From Komagataeibacter melaceti (GTDB taxonomy: Bacteria > Pseudomonadota > Alphaproteobacteria > Acetobacterales > Acetobacteraceae): DNA of 40,778 nucleotides. The DNA is taken from contig NZ_QUWV01000124.1 of the NCBI RefSeq assembly GCF_003403295.1, positions 1 through 40,778 on the forward strand. Direction: 5' to 3'. The notes under the pieces are model-generated. The model ran no database searches, was not told the DNA's origin, and saw nothing but the letters and a program-made list of their open reading frames with translations. A program made the translations under genes and the position numbers. Of this stretch, positions 9,869 through 18,212 are shown piece by piece (positions within the stretch are counted from its first letter, which is position 1; each line of letters starts with the position of its first letter).

Positions 9869-11389
9869 ATGAATTTCCAGTCCGGCACCACCAGCCAGCA
9901 GGCCTATGAAACATTGCGCCGCCGTTTCGCCCGCATGGGGCAGATCCGCAACGCGCTGGGCATCCTTGGTTGGGACAAGGACACGATGATGCCCGCCGGC
10001 GCCAGTGACAGCCGGGCTGAAAGCATCGCCACCCTCGCCGTCCTGTCGCACGAACTCATGACCGCACCGGACATGGCGGACCTGCTGGAGCGCGCCCAGC
10101 CACCCGAAGATGCGATGGCGCAGGCCAACCTGCATGAAATGCGCCGCCAGCACGCCCATGCCGCCGCCGTCCCGGCCGATCTGGTGGAGGCTGCCTCCCG
10201 CGCGGCATCGCGCTGTGAAATGGCATGGCGCACCGCGCGCCAGAACAGTGACTTCGCAAGCCTGCTGCCGGAGCTGGAAACCGTCCTGTCCCGCACGCGC
10301 GAAATCGCGGCAGCCAAGGCCGAGGCCCTTGGCCTTTCCCCGTATGACGCGCTGCTGGACCAGTACGACGCGGGCACGCGGCAGGCGGATATCGACCCGG
10401 TCTTCACCGAACTCGCACATGAACTGCCAGACCTGATCGCAACCGCGCTGGAACACCAGAAAAGCCTGCCCGCGCCCCTGCCGCTGACCGGCCCATTCCC
10501 GGTGGCGGCGCAGGAAAACCTCGGGCGCGAGACCATGCGCGCGCTTGGCTTCGACATGCAGCGCGGGCGGCTGGATGTGAGCCTCCACCCCTTCTGCGGC
10601 GGGGCGGAGGATGATGTCCGCATCACCACCCGTTATGAGGAGGATGACTGCATCAACGCCCTGATGGGCATCGTGCATGAAACCGGCCACGCGCTGTATG
10701 AACAGGGCCTGCCCACCGCATGGCGCGCCCAGCCGGTGGGCGGGGCACGCGGCATGAGCCTGCATGAAAGCCAGTCCCTGCTTATGGAAATGCAGGTATG
10801 CCGCTCCCGCCCGTTCATGGAATGGATGGCCCCGCGCCTGCGCGCGGCCTTTGGCGGTGCGTCAGGTGACCCGGCGTGGAGTGCCGACAACCTGCACCGG
10901 CTTGTCACCCGCGTGCGCCCCGGCTTCATCCGCGTCGATGCCGATGAGATCACCTATCCCGCCCATATACTGGTGCGTTACGAGATGGAAACCGCGCTGG
11001 TGGCAGGGCGGATGAAGCTGCGCGACCTGCCCGAGGCCTTCAACGCCCGCATTCATGACCTGCTGGGCCTGAAAGTGCCCGAGGACCGGCTGGGCTGCCT
11101 GCAGGACATTCACTGGCCGTCCGGCTCATGGGGGTATTTCCCCACCTATACGCTGGGCGCGATCATCGCGGCCCAGCTACGCGAGGCGGCGGAGCGTGAC
11201 ACCCCGAACCTCATGTCCGCCATTGCCGGGGGCGATTTTGCCCCCCTGCTTGGCTGGCTGCGTCCGCGCATCCACGCCCGCGCCAGCGGGGCCTCCACCC
11301 CGCAGATCGTGCGCGACGCCACGGGGGCCGCGCCAAACACGGGGCCGTACCTGCGCCACCTGCGCCAGCGTTACTGCGGGCAGGGATGA
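9869..11389 (+). CDS. M32 family metallocarboxypeptidase (carboxypeptidase Taq type)
   Basis: Zinc carboxypeptidase of 506 residues that removes C-terminal amino acids from peptides in the cytoplasm. The zinc site is HETGH at 270-274, with the third ligand in HESQS at about 299-303, both in the spacing typical of M32. The C-terminal half carries other family motifs, including RVRPGFIRVDADEITYPAHI and GSWGYFPTYTLGA. The ATG at 9869 has an AGGA ribosome binding site 6-7 bases upstream. The frame is open further upstream, but that extension has no family match. It is divergently oriented from the TPR gene, with 93 bases between the two starts. Confidence 0.94.
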   Translation: MNFQSGTTSQQAYETLRRRFARMGQIRNALGILGWDKDTMMPAGASDSRAESIATLAVLSHELMTAPDMADLLERAQPPEDAMAQANLHEMRRQHAHAAAVPADLVEAASRAASRCEMAWRTARQNSDFASLLPELETVLSRTREIAAAKAEALGLSPYDALLDQYDAGTRQADIDPVFTELAHELPDLIATALEHQKSLPAPLPLTGPFPVAAQENLGRETMRALGFDMQRGRLDVSLHPFCGGAEDDVRITTRYEEDDCINALMGIVHETGHALYEQGLPTAWRAQPVGGARGMSLHESQSLLMEMQVCRSRPFMEWMAPRLRAAFGGASGDPAWSADNLHRLVTRVRPGFIRVDADEITYPAHILVRYEMETALVAGRMKLRDLPEAFNARIHDLLGLKVPEDRLGCLQDIHWPSGSWGYFPTYTLGAIIAAQLREAAERDTPNLMSAIAGGDFAPLLGWLRPRIHARASGASTPQIVRDATGAAPNTGPYLRHLRQRYCGQG

Positions 11390-11400
11390 GGGCGGCCTGC

Positions 11401-11421
11401 CTTTCCTGATTGACAGGAAAG
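11401..11421 (+). other. Perfect 8-bp hairpin after the M32 peptidase gene
   Basis: CTTTCCTG and CAGGAAAG form a perfect 8-bp stem around a 5-base loop, 12 bases after the peptidase stop codon. No U-rich tract follows, so it is not a canonical intrinsic terminator. It could stabilise the mRNA 3' end or assist Rho-dependent termination. Confidence 0.4.
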
Positions 11422-11491
11422 CGCGCCGCATCGGCGGTATGCTGCACGATCCCCTTGCCAATCCGCCCGGTTCGTGACGAGATACCGCGCG

Positions 11492-12643
11492 ATGCACGCG
11501 AATTCCCTACCTGCCATCCGCCGCCTGCGCCACGCGGGTTTCCTGCCCGCCTGCGCCGCCCTGCTGCTCGGTGCCGTACAGGGCGCCCATGCCGCCAAAC
11601 CGGCCCCGCCGCTCAATCCGCCCGCGGTGGTGGAAGATGTCGTCTCCTCCACCACCAGCGTATGGGACCGGGTTGCCGTGCTGGCCGACGGGCGTCTGCT
11701 GGTCGAACTGCCTGCCTGGGCGGGTAATACGGGGCCGGGGCTGGCCGTGCTGGATTCCGGCGGCAACCCCCAGCCCTACCCCGATAGCACATGGAACGAT
11801 CCCGCCACCCCGGCACAGAAGCGGCTTGTCGCCCCGGCTGACATCCAGCTCCTGCCCGATGGCACGCTGTGGGTGCTTGATAGCGGCCAGCCCGACCCGG
11901 CGCAGCCCCCCGTCCCGAACGGCCCCAAGATCGTAAAGATCGACACCCATACCGGGCAGGTCGTGCAGACATGGGCCATCGACCCCGCCACCCTGCGCCC
12001 GGGCAGCCGCCCGGCCACCATGCGCGTGGCGCGCGGTCATGCCTTTATCGGGGATTCCGGCATTCCGGCCATGATCGTGGTCCGGCTGGACAACAACCGG
12101 CAGCGGCGGCTCATGGAACATACGCCTTCGCTCACGGCGGGCCAGCCCATCACCGTGGATGGCAGGGTCATGACCACCCCCACGGGGCATACCGCCATTG
12201 TCAACATAAGCCAGATGGAAATCAGCCCCGATGGGCAGTGGCTGTATTTCGAGCCACTCTGCGGCCCGGTTTACAAGCTTGATACCGACCTGCTGGTCGA
12301 TCCCGCCGTCACCCCCATCGAGCTGGAGGAAGGGCCGACCCTGTGGTACAAGACCCCGGCGCTGGGCGGCATCACGCTGGCGCCCGATGGCACGCTGTAT
12401 TTCAATGATGTCTCCACCAGCAGCATCTTCCGCCTGATGCCTGACCGCGTGTACCAGAAAATCGTGACCGACAGCCGCCTGCACTGGCCCGGCGGCTCCT
12501 TTGCCACGCGTGATGGGCAGCTCTACATTCCCGCAGCCCAGCTTGACCGCACCGCGCCATTCAATGGCGGGCATAACGCCGTCCAGTGGCCGGTCCACAT
12601 CTACCGCATCAATGTAGGCAGCCTGCCCCCGCCCAAATTCTGA
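11492..12643 (+). CDS. Exported major royal jelly protein/Yellow-family beta-propeller
   Basis: Protein of 383 residues with a Sec signal peptide: basic start, hydrophobic stretch FLPACAALLLGAVQG, and likely cleavage after AHA near residue 34. The mature part resembles the MRJP/Yellow family, a six-bladed propeller related to SMP-30/gluconolactonases. Propeller-like strands include VAVLADGRLLVELPAW, LLPDGTLWVLDSG, ISPDGQWLYFEPL, LAPDGTLYFNDVSTSSIFR and FATRDGQLYIPAAQ. The substrate is unknown, and these bacterial members are not functionally assigned. The ATG at 11492 is chosen because it places the signal peptide correctly; an in-frame GTG lies 18 bases upstream. It lies 77 bases before thrC and is probably an independent gene. 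Confidence 0.8.
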   Translation: MHANSLPAIRRLRHAGFLPACAALLLGAVQGAHAAKPAPPLNPPAVVEDVVSSTTSVWDRVAVLADGRLLVELPAWAGNTGPGLAVLDSGGNPQPYPDSTWNDPATPAQKRLVAPADIQLLPDGTLWVLDSGQPDPAQPPVPNGPKIVKIDTHTGQVVQTWAIDPATLRPGSRPATMRVARGHAFIGDSGIPAMIVVRLDNNRQRRLMEHTPSLTAGQPITVDGRVMTTPTGHTAIVNISQMEISPDGQWLYFEPLCGPVYKLDTDLLVDPAVTPIELEEGPTLWYKTPALGGITLAPDGTLYFNDVSTSSIFRLMPDRVYQKIVTDSRLHWPGGSFATRDGQLYIPAAQLDRTAPFNGGHNAVQWPVHIYRINVGSLPPPKF

Positions 12644-12661
12644 CACACCACGCGCGGAATT

Positions 12662-12690
12662 GCGAAGGCCGGGGCATACGCCCCCTTCGC
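12662..12690 (+). promoter_or_regulatory. Strong GC hairpin between the propeller gene and thrC
   Basis: GCGAAGG pairs with CCTTCGC, and an inner GGG/CCC helix continues the stem after a 2-base bulge. The hairpin starts 19 bases after the propeller gene stop and ends 30 bases before the thrC start. No T-run follows. It may be a terminator-like 3' structure or part of the thrC leader. No leader peptide rich in Thr or Ile codons was seen, so classical thr attenuation is not supported. Confidence 0.35.
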
Positions 12691-12720
12691 GCGGCGGTGA
12701 GTTGGCATTATGATGGCGCA

Positions 12721-14121
12721 ATGCGCTATATTTCTACCCGGGGGGAAGCCCCCGTCCGCGATTTTTCGTCCGTTCTGCTGGCCGGGCTGGCAGAGGACGG
12801 TGGCCTGTACCTGCCGGAAAGCTGGCCCGAGCTTTCCCCGGCACAATGGCGCGCCCTGCGCGGCCTGCCTTACCCGGAACTGGCGGCGCGCATCATCGCG
12901 CCGTTTGCCGAAGGCTCCATTTCTGCCGATGTGCTCAAGCGCCTGTGTGGCGAGGCCTATGCCCGATTCGACCACCCGGCCATCGTGCCGCTGACACAGG
13001 TGGATGACGGGCTGTTCGTGCAGGAACTGTTCCATGGCCCGACGCTGGCGTTCAAGGACATGGCCATGCAGTTGCTGGGCCGCCTGTTCGACCATGTGCT
13101 GACCGAACGCAACGAGACCGTGACCATCGTGGGCGCGACATCGGGCGATACCGGCTCCGCCGCCATCGAGGCCTGCCGTGGCCGTGAGCGGCTGAACGTG
13201 GTCATCCTGCACCCCGAGGGTCGCACGTCCGAAGTGCAGCGCCGGCAGATGACGACGGTGCTGGAACCCAACGTGACCAACCTTGCGGTCAAGGGCACGT
13301 TTGATGACTGCCAGGACCTGGTCAAGGCGATGTTCGCCGACCTGCCCTTCCGCACCGACATGCACCTCTCGGCGGTCAATTCCATCAACTGGGCGCGCAT
13401 CGCGGCACAGGTGCCCTATTATGTTTACGCGGCCCTCGCCCTTGGCGCGCCGGACCGTGAGGTCTCCTTCGCCGTGCCGACCGGCAATTTCGGCAACGTG
13501 CTGGCCGCATGGGTCGCCCGCCGCATGGGCCTGCCCATCCGCGCGCTGTGTGTCGGCTCGAACCGCAATGACATCCTCAGCCGCTTCCTGAACGAAAATG
13601 ACATGAGCATCCACGGCGTGGTGCCCAGCCTGTCACCGTCCATGGATATTCAGGTCTCGTCCAATTTCGAGCGCCTGCTGTTCGAGCTGCTGGACCGTGA
13701 CGCCGCGGCCTGCGCGCGCATCATGACCGAATTCCGCAAGACGGGCGTGATGAAGGTCGCAACCCCGGTATGGGACCGCGCCAATGCGCTGTTCCATGGC
13801 ATATCACTGGATGATGAGGCCACGCTGGCGGAAATCCGTACGCTGAACAGCCGCAGCCACTACCTGGCCGATCCGCATACCGCCATTGGCATCGCGGCGG
13901 GCCGCACCTTCCGCGAGGCCGGGATTCCCATGGTCGCCATGGCCACGGCGCACCCTGCCAAGTTCCCCGACGCGATGGCGCAGGCCACGGGCATCCGCCC
14001 CGCCCTGCCCGTGGCGCTGGCTGATCTGTACGACCGCCCCGAGCGTTACAGCGTGGTCGAGGCGGATCTGACCATGGTTGAGGACAAGGTGCGCGCCGCC
14101 GTTCTTTCCAACGCGAACTGA
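12721..14121 (+). CDS. thrC: Threonine synthase
   Basis: PLP enzyme of 466 residues that converts O-phosphohomoserine to threonine and phosphate, the last step of threonine biosynthesis. It belongs to the longer class II type found in proteobacteria and fungi. The start MRYISTRGEAP is characteristic. The PLP lysine is Lys112 in LAFKDMAMQ. The phosphate-binding loop is GATSGDTGSAAIEA, and later motifs SINWARIAAQ and VPTGNFGNVLAAW match the family. The frame is open for 45 codons upstream, but the conserved N-terminus fixes the ATG at 12721. The M16 peptidase gene starts 75 bases downstream. Confidence 0.96.
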   Translation: MRYISTRGEAPVRDFSSVLLAGLAEDGGLYLPESWPELSPAQWRALRGLPYPELAARIIAPFAEGSISADVLKRLCGEAYARFDHPAIVPLTQVDDGLFVQELFHGPTLAFKDMAMQLLGRLFDHVLTERNETVTIVGATSGDTGSAAIEACRGRERLNVVILHPEGRTSEVQRRQMTTVLEPNVTNLAVKGTFDDCQDLVKAMFADLPFRTDMHLSAVNSINWARIAAQVPYYVYAALALGAPDREVSFAVPTGNFGNVLAAWVARRMGLPIRALCVGSNRNDILSRFLNENDMSIHGVVPSLSPSMDIQVSSNFERLLFELLDRDAAACARIMTEFRKTGVMKVATPVWDRANALFHGISLDDEATLAEIRTLNSRSHYLADPHTAIGIAAGRTFREAGIPMVAMATAHPAKFPDAMAQATGIRPALPVALADLYDRPERYSVVEADLTMVEDKVRAAVLSNAN

Positions 14122-14196
14122 CCTTTTTTCCTTCCATCTACGCCAACAAGGGGCAGCACAGGCGCACCCCCACGCCGTGCGGCCCGCAGGACCAGC

Positions 14197-15462
14197 ATGA
14201 CCGACCTGATCAATGTGACCCGACTGGACTCCGGCCTGACCATCGTGACCGAGCGGATGGACAGGGTGGAGACCGTGTCCCTCGGGGCGTATGTCGCCGC
14301 GGGCACCTGCAATGAAACCGCACAGGAAAACGGGGTTTCCCATTTTCTGGAACATATGGCCTTCAAGGGAACGGGCACCCGCACCGCCGTTGGCATTGCG
14401 GAGGAAATCGAGAATGTCGGCGGGCATATCAATGCCTATACCGCGCGTGAACACACGGCCTATTACGTCAAGCTGCTGAAGGAAAACCTGACGCTGGGCG
14501 CCGACATCATCGGCGATATCCTGACCCACAGCAGCCTTGCCGCTGATGAGCTGGAGCGTGAACGCGGTGTGATCCTGCAGGAAATCGGGCAGGCGAACGA
14601 CACCCCCGATGACATCGTGTTCGACCATTTTCAGGAAACCGCCTTCCCTGACCAGCCCATGGGCCGCCCCACGCTGGGCACCGAGGCCGGTATCCGCACC
14701 ATGTCGCGCGCCACGCTGGTCAACTACATGGACACGCATTACACGGCGGGCAACACCATTGTCGCAGCGGCGGGCAACCTTGAGCACGCCCGGGTGGTGG
14801 ATCTGGTGCAGGAGCATTTCCGTGACCTGCCCACCGGCACCGTGCCCCCGCAGCCCGGCGTGCAGTACGTGGGCGGTGAGTTCACGCAGGAGCGCGACCT
14901 GGATCAGGCGCATATCGTGCTGGGCTTCCCCTCCATGCCCTATGGTGACCCGGATTATTACCCGGCGCTGCTGCTGTCCACGCTGCTGGGCGGGGGCATG
15001 TCATCACGCCTGTTCCAGGAAATCCGTGAAAAGCGCGGGCTGGTCTATTCCGTCTATTCCTTCAACGCGCCCTTCCGCCAGGGCGGGCTGTTCGGCATCT
15101 ATGCCGGAACGGGGGAGACGCAGGTGGCCGACCTGATCCCCGTCACGCTGAATGAACTGGGCAAGGTCCGCCATACGGTCACGGCCGCCGAGCTGGGGCG
15201 TGCGCGCGCGCAGCTCAAGTCCTCGCTGCTCATGTCACTGGAAAGCACAGGCAGCCGGTGCGAGCAGCTTGCCCGCCAGCTCCAGATCTTTGACCGCCTC
15301 ATCCCCACGGCAGAGACGGTGCGCCGGGTCGATGCCGTCACGATCGAGGACGTGCAGCGTGTCGCGACCCGCATTTTCAGCGGCAGGCCCACGCTTGCCT
15401 CGCTGGGGCCGGTGCGGCACCTTCCCTCCCTCGATAGCATTACAGGGGCACTGGCGGCATGA
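14197..15462 (+). CDS. M16 family zinc peptidase (processing-peptidase-like)
   Basis: Protein of 421 residues related to the mitochondrial processing peptidase beta subunit and bacterial PqqL/YmxG-type peptidases. The inverted zinc motif is HFLEH at 49-53, with the distal glutamate expected in ELERERGVILQEI about 76 residues later. The flanking sequence GVSHFLEHMAFKGTGTRT and GGHINAYTAREHTAYY is canonical, so the enzyme should be active. The C-terminal half is the usual inactive repeat (LLGGGMSSRLFQEIREKRG). The stop overlaps the start of the next gene as ATGA, so the pair is probably translationally coupled. Confidence 0.93.
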   Translation: MTDLINVTRLDSGLTIVTERMDRVETVSLGAYVAAGTCNETAQENGVSHFLEHMAFKGTGTRTAVGIAEEIENVGGHINAYTAREHTAYYVKLLKENLTLGADIIGDILTHSSLAADELERERGVILQEIGQANDTPDDIVFDHFQETAFPDQPMGRPTLGTEAGIRTMSRATLVNYMDTHYTAGNTIVAAAGNLEHARVVDLVQEHFRDLPTGTVPPQPGVQYVGGEFTQERDLDQAHIVLGFPSMPYGDPDYYPALLLSTLLGGGMSSRLFQEIREKRGLVYSVYSFNAPFRQGGLFGIYAGTGETQVADLIPVTLNELGKVRHTVTAAELGRARAQLKSSLLMSLESTGSRCEQLARQLQIFDRLIPTAETVRRVDAVTIEDVQRVATRIFSGRPTLASLGPVRHLPSLDSITGALAA

Positions 15463-16799
15463 GCAGCGACCCGATTGACCAGATCTCGGCCCTGATCGCG
15501 CGCGCACGCGCCGCCGGGGCCGATGCGGCGGATGCCGTCTATATCAGCCGCACGGCGCATGGCGTGCAGGTACGCAACGGCCAGACCGAAGACCTTGAAC
15601 GCTCCGAGACATGCGATCTGGGCCTGCGGGTATTCGTGGGCCAGCGCGCGGCCATCGTCTCGGCCACGGCACTTGATCCCACGCGTTTCGACACATTGGC
15701 CGAGCGCGCGGTCGCCATGGCCCGCGTCGTGCCCGAGGACCGCTTTGCCGGGCTGTGTGCGCAGGCCGAAACCGGCTTTGTCGATGCCACCGGGCTGGAC
15801 CTGTTCGACCCCGCCGAACCCACGACCGCCGACCTGCTCACCCGCGCCTGCGTGGCGGAGGAAGCGGCCCTTGCGGTCAAGGGTGTGTCCAACAGCAACG
15901 GCGCGTCGAGCAGCTTTGGCCTGTCGGACATCATCATCATGACATCCGCCGGCTTTTCGGGCCGGTACGCGCGCACCAGCCATTCGGTTTCCGTCAGCAC
16001 CGTGGCGGGGGCTGGCACCGCCATGCAGCGTGACTACGACTACCACTCCGCCGTGCACCTGTCCGACCTGGAAGATGCCGGGCTGGTCGGGCGGCGCGCG
16101 GGGGAACGGACCGTGGCGCGGCTTGACCCGGTGCGCCCGCGCACGGGGCGCATGCCCATCGTGCTGGACCCACGCGTTTCAACCAGCATCCTTGGCCACC
16201 TGTCGGGTGCGATCAATGGCGTGTCCATCGCGCGCGGCACCTCCTTCCTCAAGGACCGGATGGACAGCCGCATCATGCCCGCAGGCATCACCATCATTGA
16301 CAACCCGCGCCGGGTACGTGGCCCCGGCGCGCGGCCGTTTGATGGCGAAGGGATGCTGACCGCGCCCCAGACGCTGGTCGAGGACGGGGTGCTGAAAACA
16401 TGGGCACTCGATTCGCGCTCCGCCCGCCAGTTGGGCCTGAAGCCCAATGGCTGCGCCAGCCGCGGCACATCGGGACCGCCCTCCCCCTCGCTGGGCAACA
16501 TGCACATGACGCCGGGTGAACTGACGCCCACCGAACTTATGGCCGATATTGCCGAGGGCATCTACATCACCGAAATGATGGGTTCCGCCATCAATGGCAT
16601 TACCGGTGATTACAGCCGTGGCGCCGCCGGGTTCATGATCCGTAACGGCGTGCTGGCCGAGCCGGTCGCGGAACTGACGGTGGCGGGCAACCTGAAAGAC
16701 ATGTTCATGCGGCTGGTCGCGGCCAATGACCTGACCTTCCGCCAGGCCAGCAATGCGCCCACCATCCGCATTGATGACATGATGATCGCGGGCGCCTGA
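15459..16799 (+). CDS. pmbA: PmbA/TldD-family metalloprotease-related protein
   Basis: Protein of 446 residues, typical for PmbA (TldE), the partner of TldD. In characterised systems the TldD-PmbA heterodimer degrades unfolded peptides and matures peptides such as microcin B17. Family features include the N-terminal AADAVYISRTAHGVQVRNGQ and ERSETCDLGLRVFVGQR, and the C-terminal NSNGASSSFGLSD, GVLKTWALDSRSARQLG and MMGSAINGITGDYSRGAAGF. It lacks the HExxxH zinc motif of TldD, as expected for the PmbA side. No tldD lies in the window. It overlaps the M16 peptidase gene by 4 bases and ends shortly before a hairpin. Confidence 0.9.
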   Translation: MSSDPIDQISALIARARAAGADAADAVYISRTAHGVQVRNGQTEDLERSETCDLGLRVFVGQRAAIVSATALDPTRFDTLAERAVAMARVVPEDRFAGLCAQAETGFVDATGLDLFDPAEPTTADLLTRACVAEEAALAVKGVSNSNGASSSFGLSDIIIMTSAGFSGRYARTSHSVSVSTVAGAGTAMQRDYDYHSAVHLSDLEDAGLVGRRAGERTVARLDPVRPRTGRMPIVLDPRVSTSILGHLSGAINGVSIARGTSFLKDRMDSRIMPAGITIIDNPRRVRGPGARPFDGEGMLTAPQTLVEDGVLKTWALDSRSARQLGLKPNGCASRGTSGPPSPSLGNMHMTPGELTPTELMADIAEGIYITEMMGSAINGITGDYSRGAAGFMIRNGVLAEPVAELTVAGNLKDMFMRLVAANDLTFRQASNAPTIRIDDMMIAGA

Positions 16800-16830
16800 T
16801 CCGCCCCCTTTCTGTGATTTCATGTTTCTG

Positions 16831-16865
16831 TAAGCCCGTGCCCCTGTTACGGGGGCGCGGGCTTA
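16831..16865 (+). terminator. Probable terminator after pmbA
   Basis: TAAGCCCG pairs with CGGGCTTA and the stem continues with a C-rich/G-rich inner helix across a 6-base loop. It starts 31 bases after the pmbA stop. The downstream tail is only mildly T-rich (cttatat), so termination strength is uncertain. Confidence 0.6.
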
Positions 16866-16951
16866 CTTATATCTGTAGTCAGGTGGCCAGATCATAAGGG
16901 CCGCACGGATAAAGATGGTTCCGACACAGGATTGCAGATACCCTGACCCAG

Positions 16952-17926
16952 ATGAAGAAAATTTCTCCGCGCCCGACGTCGCGTAAAAACCTCGCCCTTG
17001 CCGCCGCCGCGGCCCTGACCATGCTGCCGGTGCTGGCCCACCCGCATGTGGCCGATGCCCGTGCGGGGGGTGGCTACTCCATGGGAAGCCGCGGTTCACG
17101 CACCTATAGCGCACCCGCGCCATCGCAGACCGCCCCCTATGGCGCGACGCCCTTCCAGCAGACAATGACGCCACGCCAGATGCCCGGCTACGGCGCACGT
17201 GCGCCCTTTGGCGCGGGGGCTGGCATGGCCATGGCGCGTCCCCGCCACCCGTTCATGAACGGGTTCATGGGCGGACTGGTTGGCGCTGGGCTGTTCGGCA
17301 TGCTGTTCGGGCATGGCATGTTCGGCCCCGGCATGGGGGGCAGCGGCTTCCTTGGCCTGCTGATCCAGCTTGCGCTGATCTTCTTTATCGTCCGCTGGGC
17401 CATCCGCCGCTTTGGCGGCATGGGCGGCAATGCCGGTGCGGCAGCCCCGCCGGGCAATCCGCTGGGGGGCATGGCCGGGGCTGGTGTGCCGCCACAGGGG
17501 CAGGCGCAGCCCGTGGGGGTCGCCATTACCGCAGCCGACTACCAGGCCTTCCAGCAGGCGCTGATCAATATCCAGACGGCATGGAGCCAGCAGGACGTAC
17601 GCGCCATGCAGCACATGGCCACGCCGGAAATGGTCTCCTATTTCAACAACCAGCTCAGTGCGCTGGCCAGCCGTGGCGCGCGTAATGTCGTATCCGACAT
17701 CCGCTTCGAACGTGGCGACCTGGTGGAAAGCTGGCGTGAAAACGGCTTTGATTACGCAACCGTCGCAATGCGGTATTCGATGATCGACATCACCACCGAC
17801 ATGACCGGGCGCGTGATTGAGGGCGATCCCTCCAACCGCACCACCGTAACCGAACTGTGGACATTCGTGCGTTCGGCCGGAACGGGAAGCTGGCTGCTCT
17901 CCGCCATCCAGCAGACACCCCGCTGA
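16952..17926 (+). CDS. Exported/membrane Tim44-like domain protein
   Basis: Protein of 324 residues. It has a basic N-terminus and a hydrophobic stretch (NLALAAAAALTMLPVLAH) that may be a signal peptide cleaved near ADARA. A Gly/Met/Pro-rich low-complexity region follows. Next comes a glycine-rich membrane region including GFLGLLIQLALIFFIVRWAIRR at about 129-150. A second Gly/Pro linker leads to a C-terminal Tim44-like domain from about residue 195 (DYQAFQQALINIQTAWSQQD, MVSYFNNQLSALASRG, TTVTELWTFVRSAGTGSWLL). The Tim44/NTF2-like fold is associated with protein translocation in mitochondria; the bacterial role is unknown. A strong intrinsic terminator follows, so it is probably transcribed alone. 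Confidence 0.82.
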   Translation: MKKISPRPTSRKNLALAAAAALTMLPVLAHPHVADARAGGGYSMGSRGSRTYSAPAPSQTAPYGATPFQQTMTPRQMPGYGARAPFGAGAGMAMARPRHPFMNGFMGGLVGAGLFGMLFGHGMFGPGMGGSGFLGLLIQLALIFFIVRWAIRRFGGMGGNAGAAAPPGNPLGGMAGAGVPPQGQAQPVGVAITAADYQAFQQALINIQTAWSQQDVRAMQHMATPEMVSYFNNQLSALASRGARNVVSDIRFERGDLVESWRENGFDYATVAMRYSMIDITTDMTGRVIEGDPSNRTTVTELWTFVRSAGTGSWLLSAIQQTPR

Positions 17927-17951
17927 CGGCACCGTAACGACCCGTAGCTTC

Positions 17952-17982
17952 AAGCCTGCATCCACGTGATGCAGGCTTTTTT
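17952..17982 (+). terminator. Intrinsic terminator after the Tim44-like gene
   Basis: AAGCCTGCATC and GATGCAGGCTT form a perfect 11-bp stem with a 5-base loop, followed by a run of T. It lies 25 bases after the stop codon and is one of the clearest terminators in the window. Confidence 0.93.
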
Positions 17983-17994
17983 GTTTAAGGCTGA

Positions 17995-18111
17995 TTAAAG
18001 CATCATGGGCATGCTGAAGCGCACGGGCATGTCTTCATAACCGGGCTGGTTGTTCTGGAAGCCGCTTCCGGCTGCGTCCTGTCCACGTTGGAATGGAACC
18101 ACCCCGGCTGG
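17995..18111 (-). pseudogene. Possible 3' remnant of a ctaG/Cox11-like gene
   Basis: The last gap before the oxidase-like cluster holds a short minus-strand frame with coding-like third-position GC. It reads toward a C-terminus containing QPGYEDMPVRFSMP and ends at TAA at 17995-17997. Upstream the frame is closed by stops, and only a GTG near 18102 could start it. The PG-x-x-(D/E)-MPV-x-F pattern resembles the motif near the end of the copper chaperone CtaG (Cox11), whose gene follows ctaB and a small membrane protein gene in many alphaproteobacteria. The match is short and made by eye, so chance is possible. The other two minus frames also contain stops. Confidence 0.2.
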
Positions 18112-18212
18112 CTATGCCAGACGGGTATCAGTCCTGAACGGCTTCCCTTATCCGCAAAACGACCGGACGGTATGGGTTACTACTTCCCGCCCATCGACCG
18201 GATCAGTTGGTT

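Noticed and set aside
12662-12720. Threonine attenuator for thrC
   Set aside because: There is a hairpin but no leader peptide rich in Thr or Ile codons and no terminator T-run.
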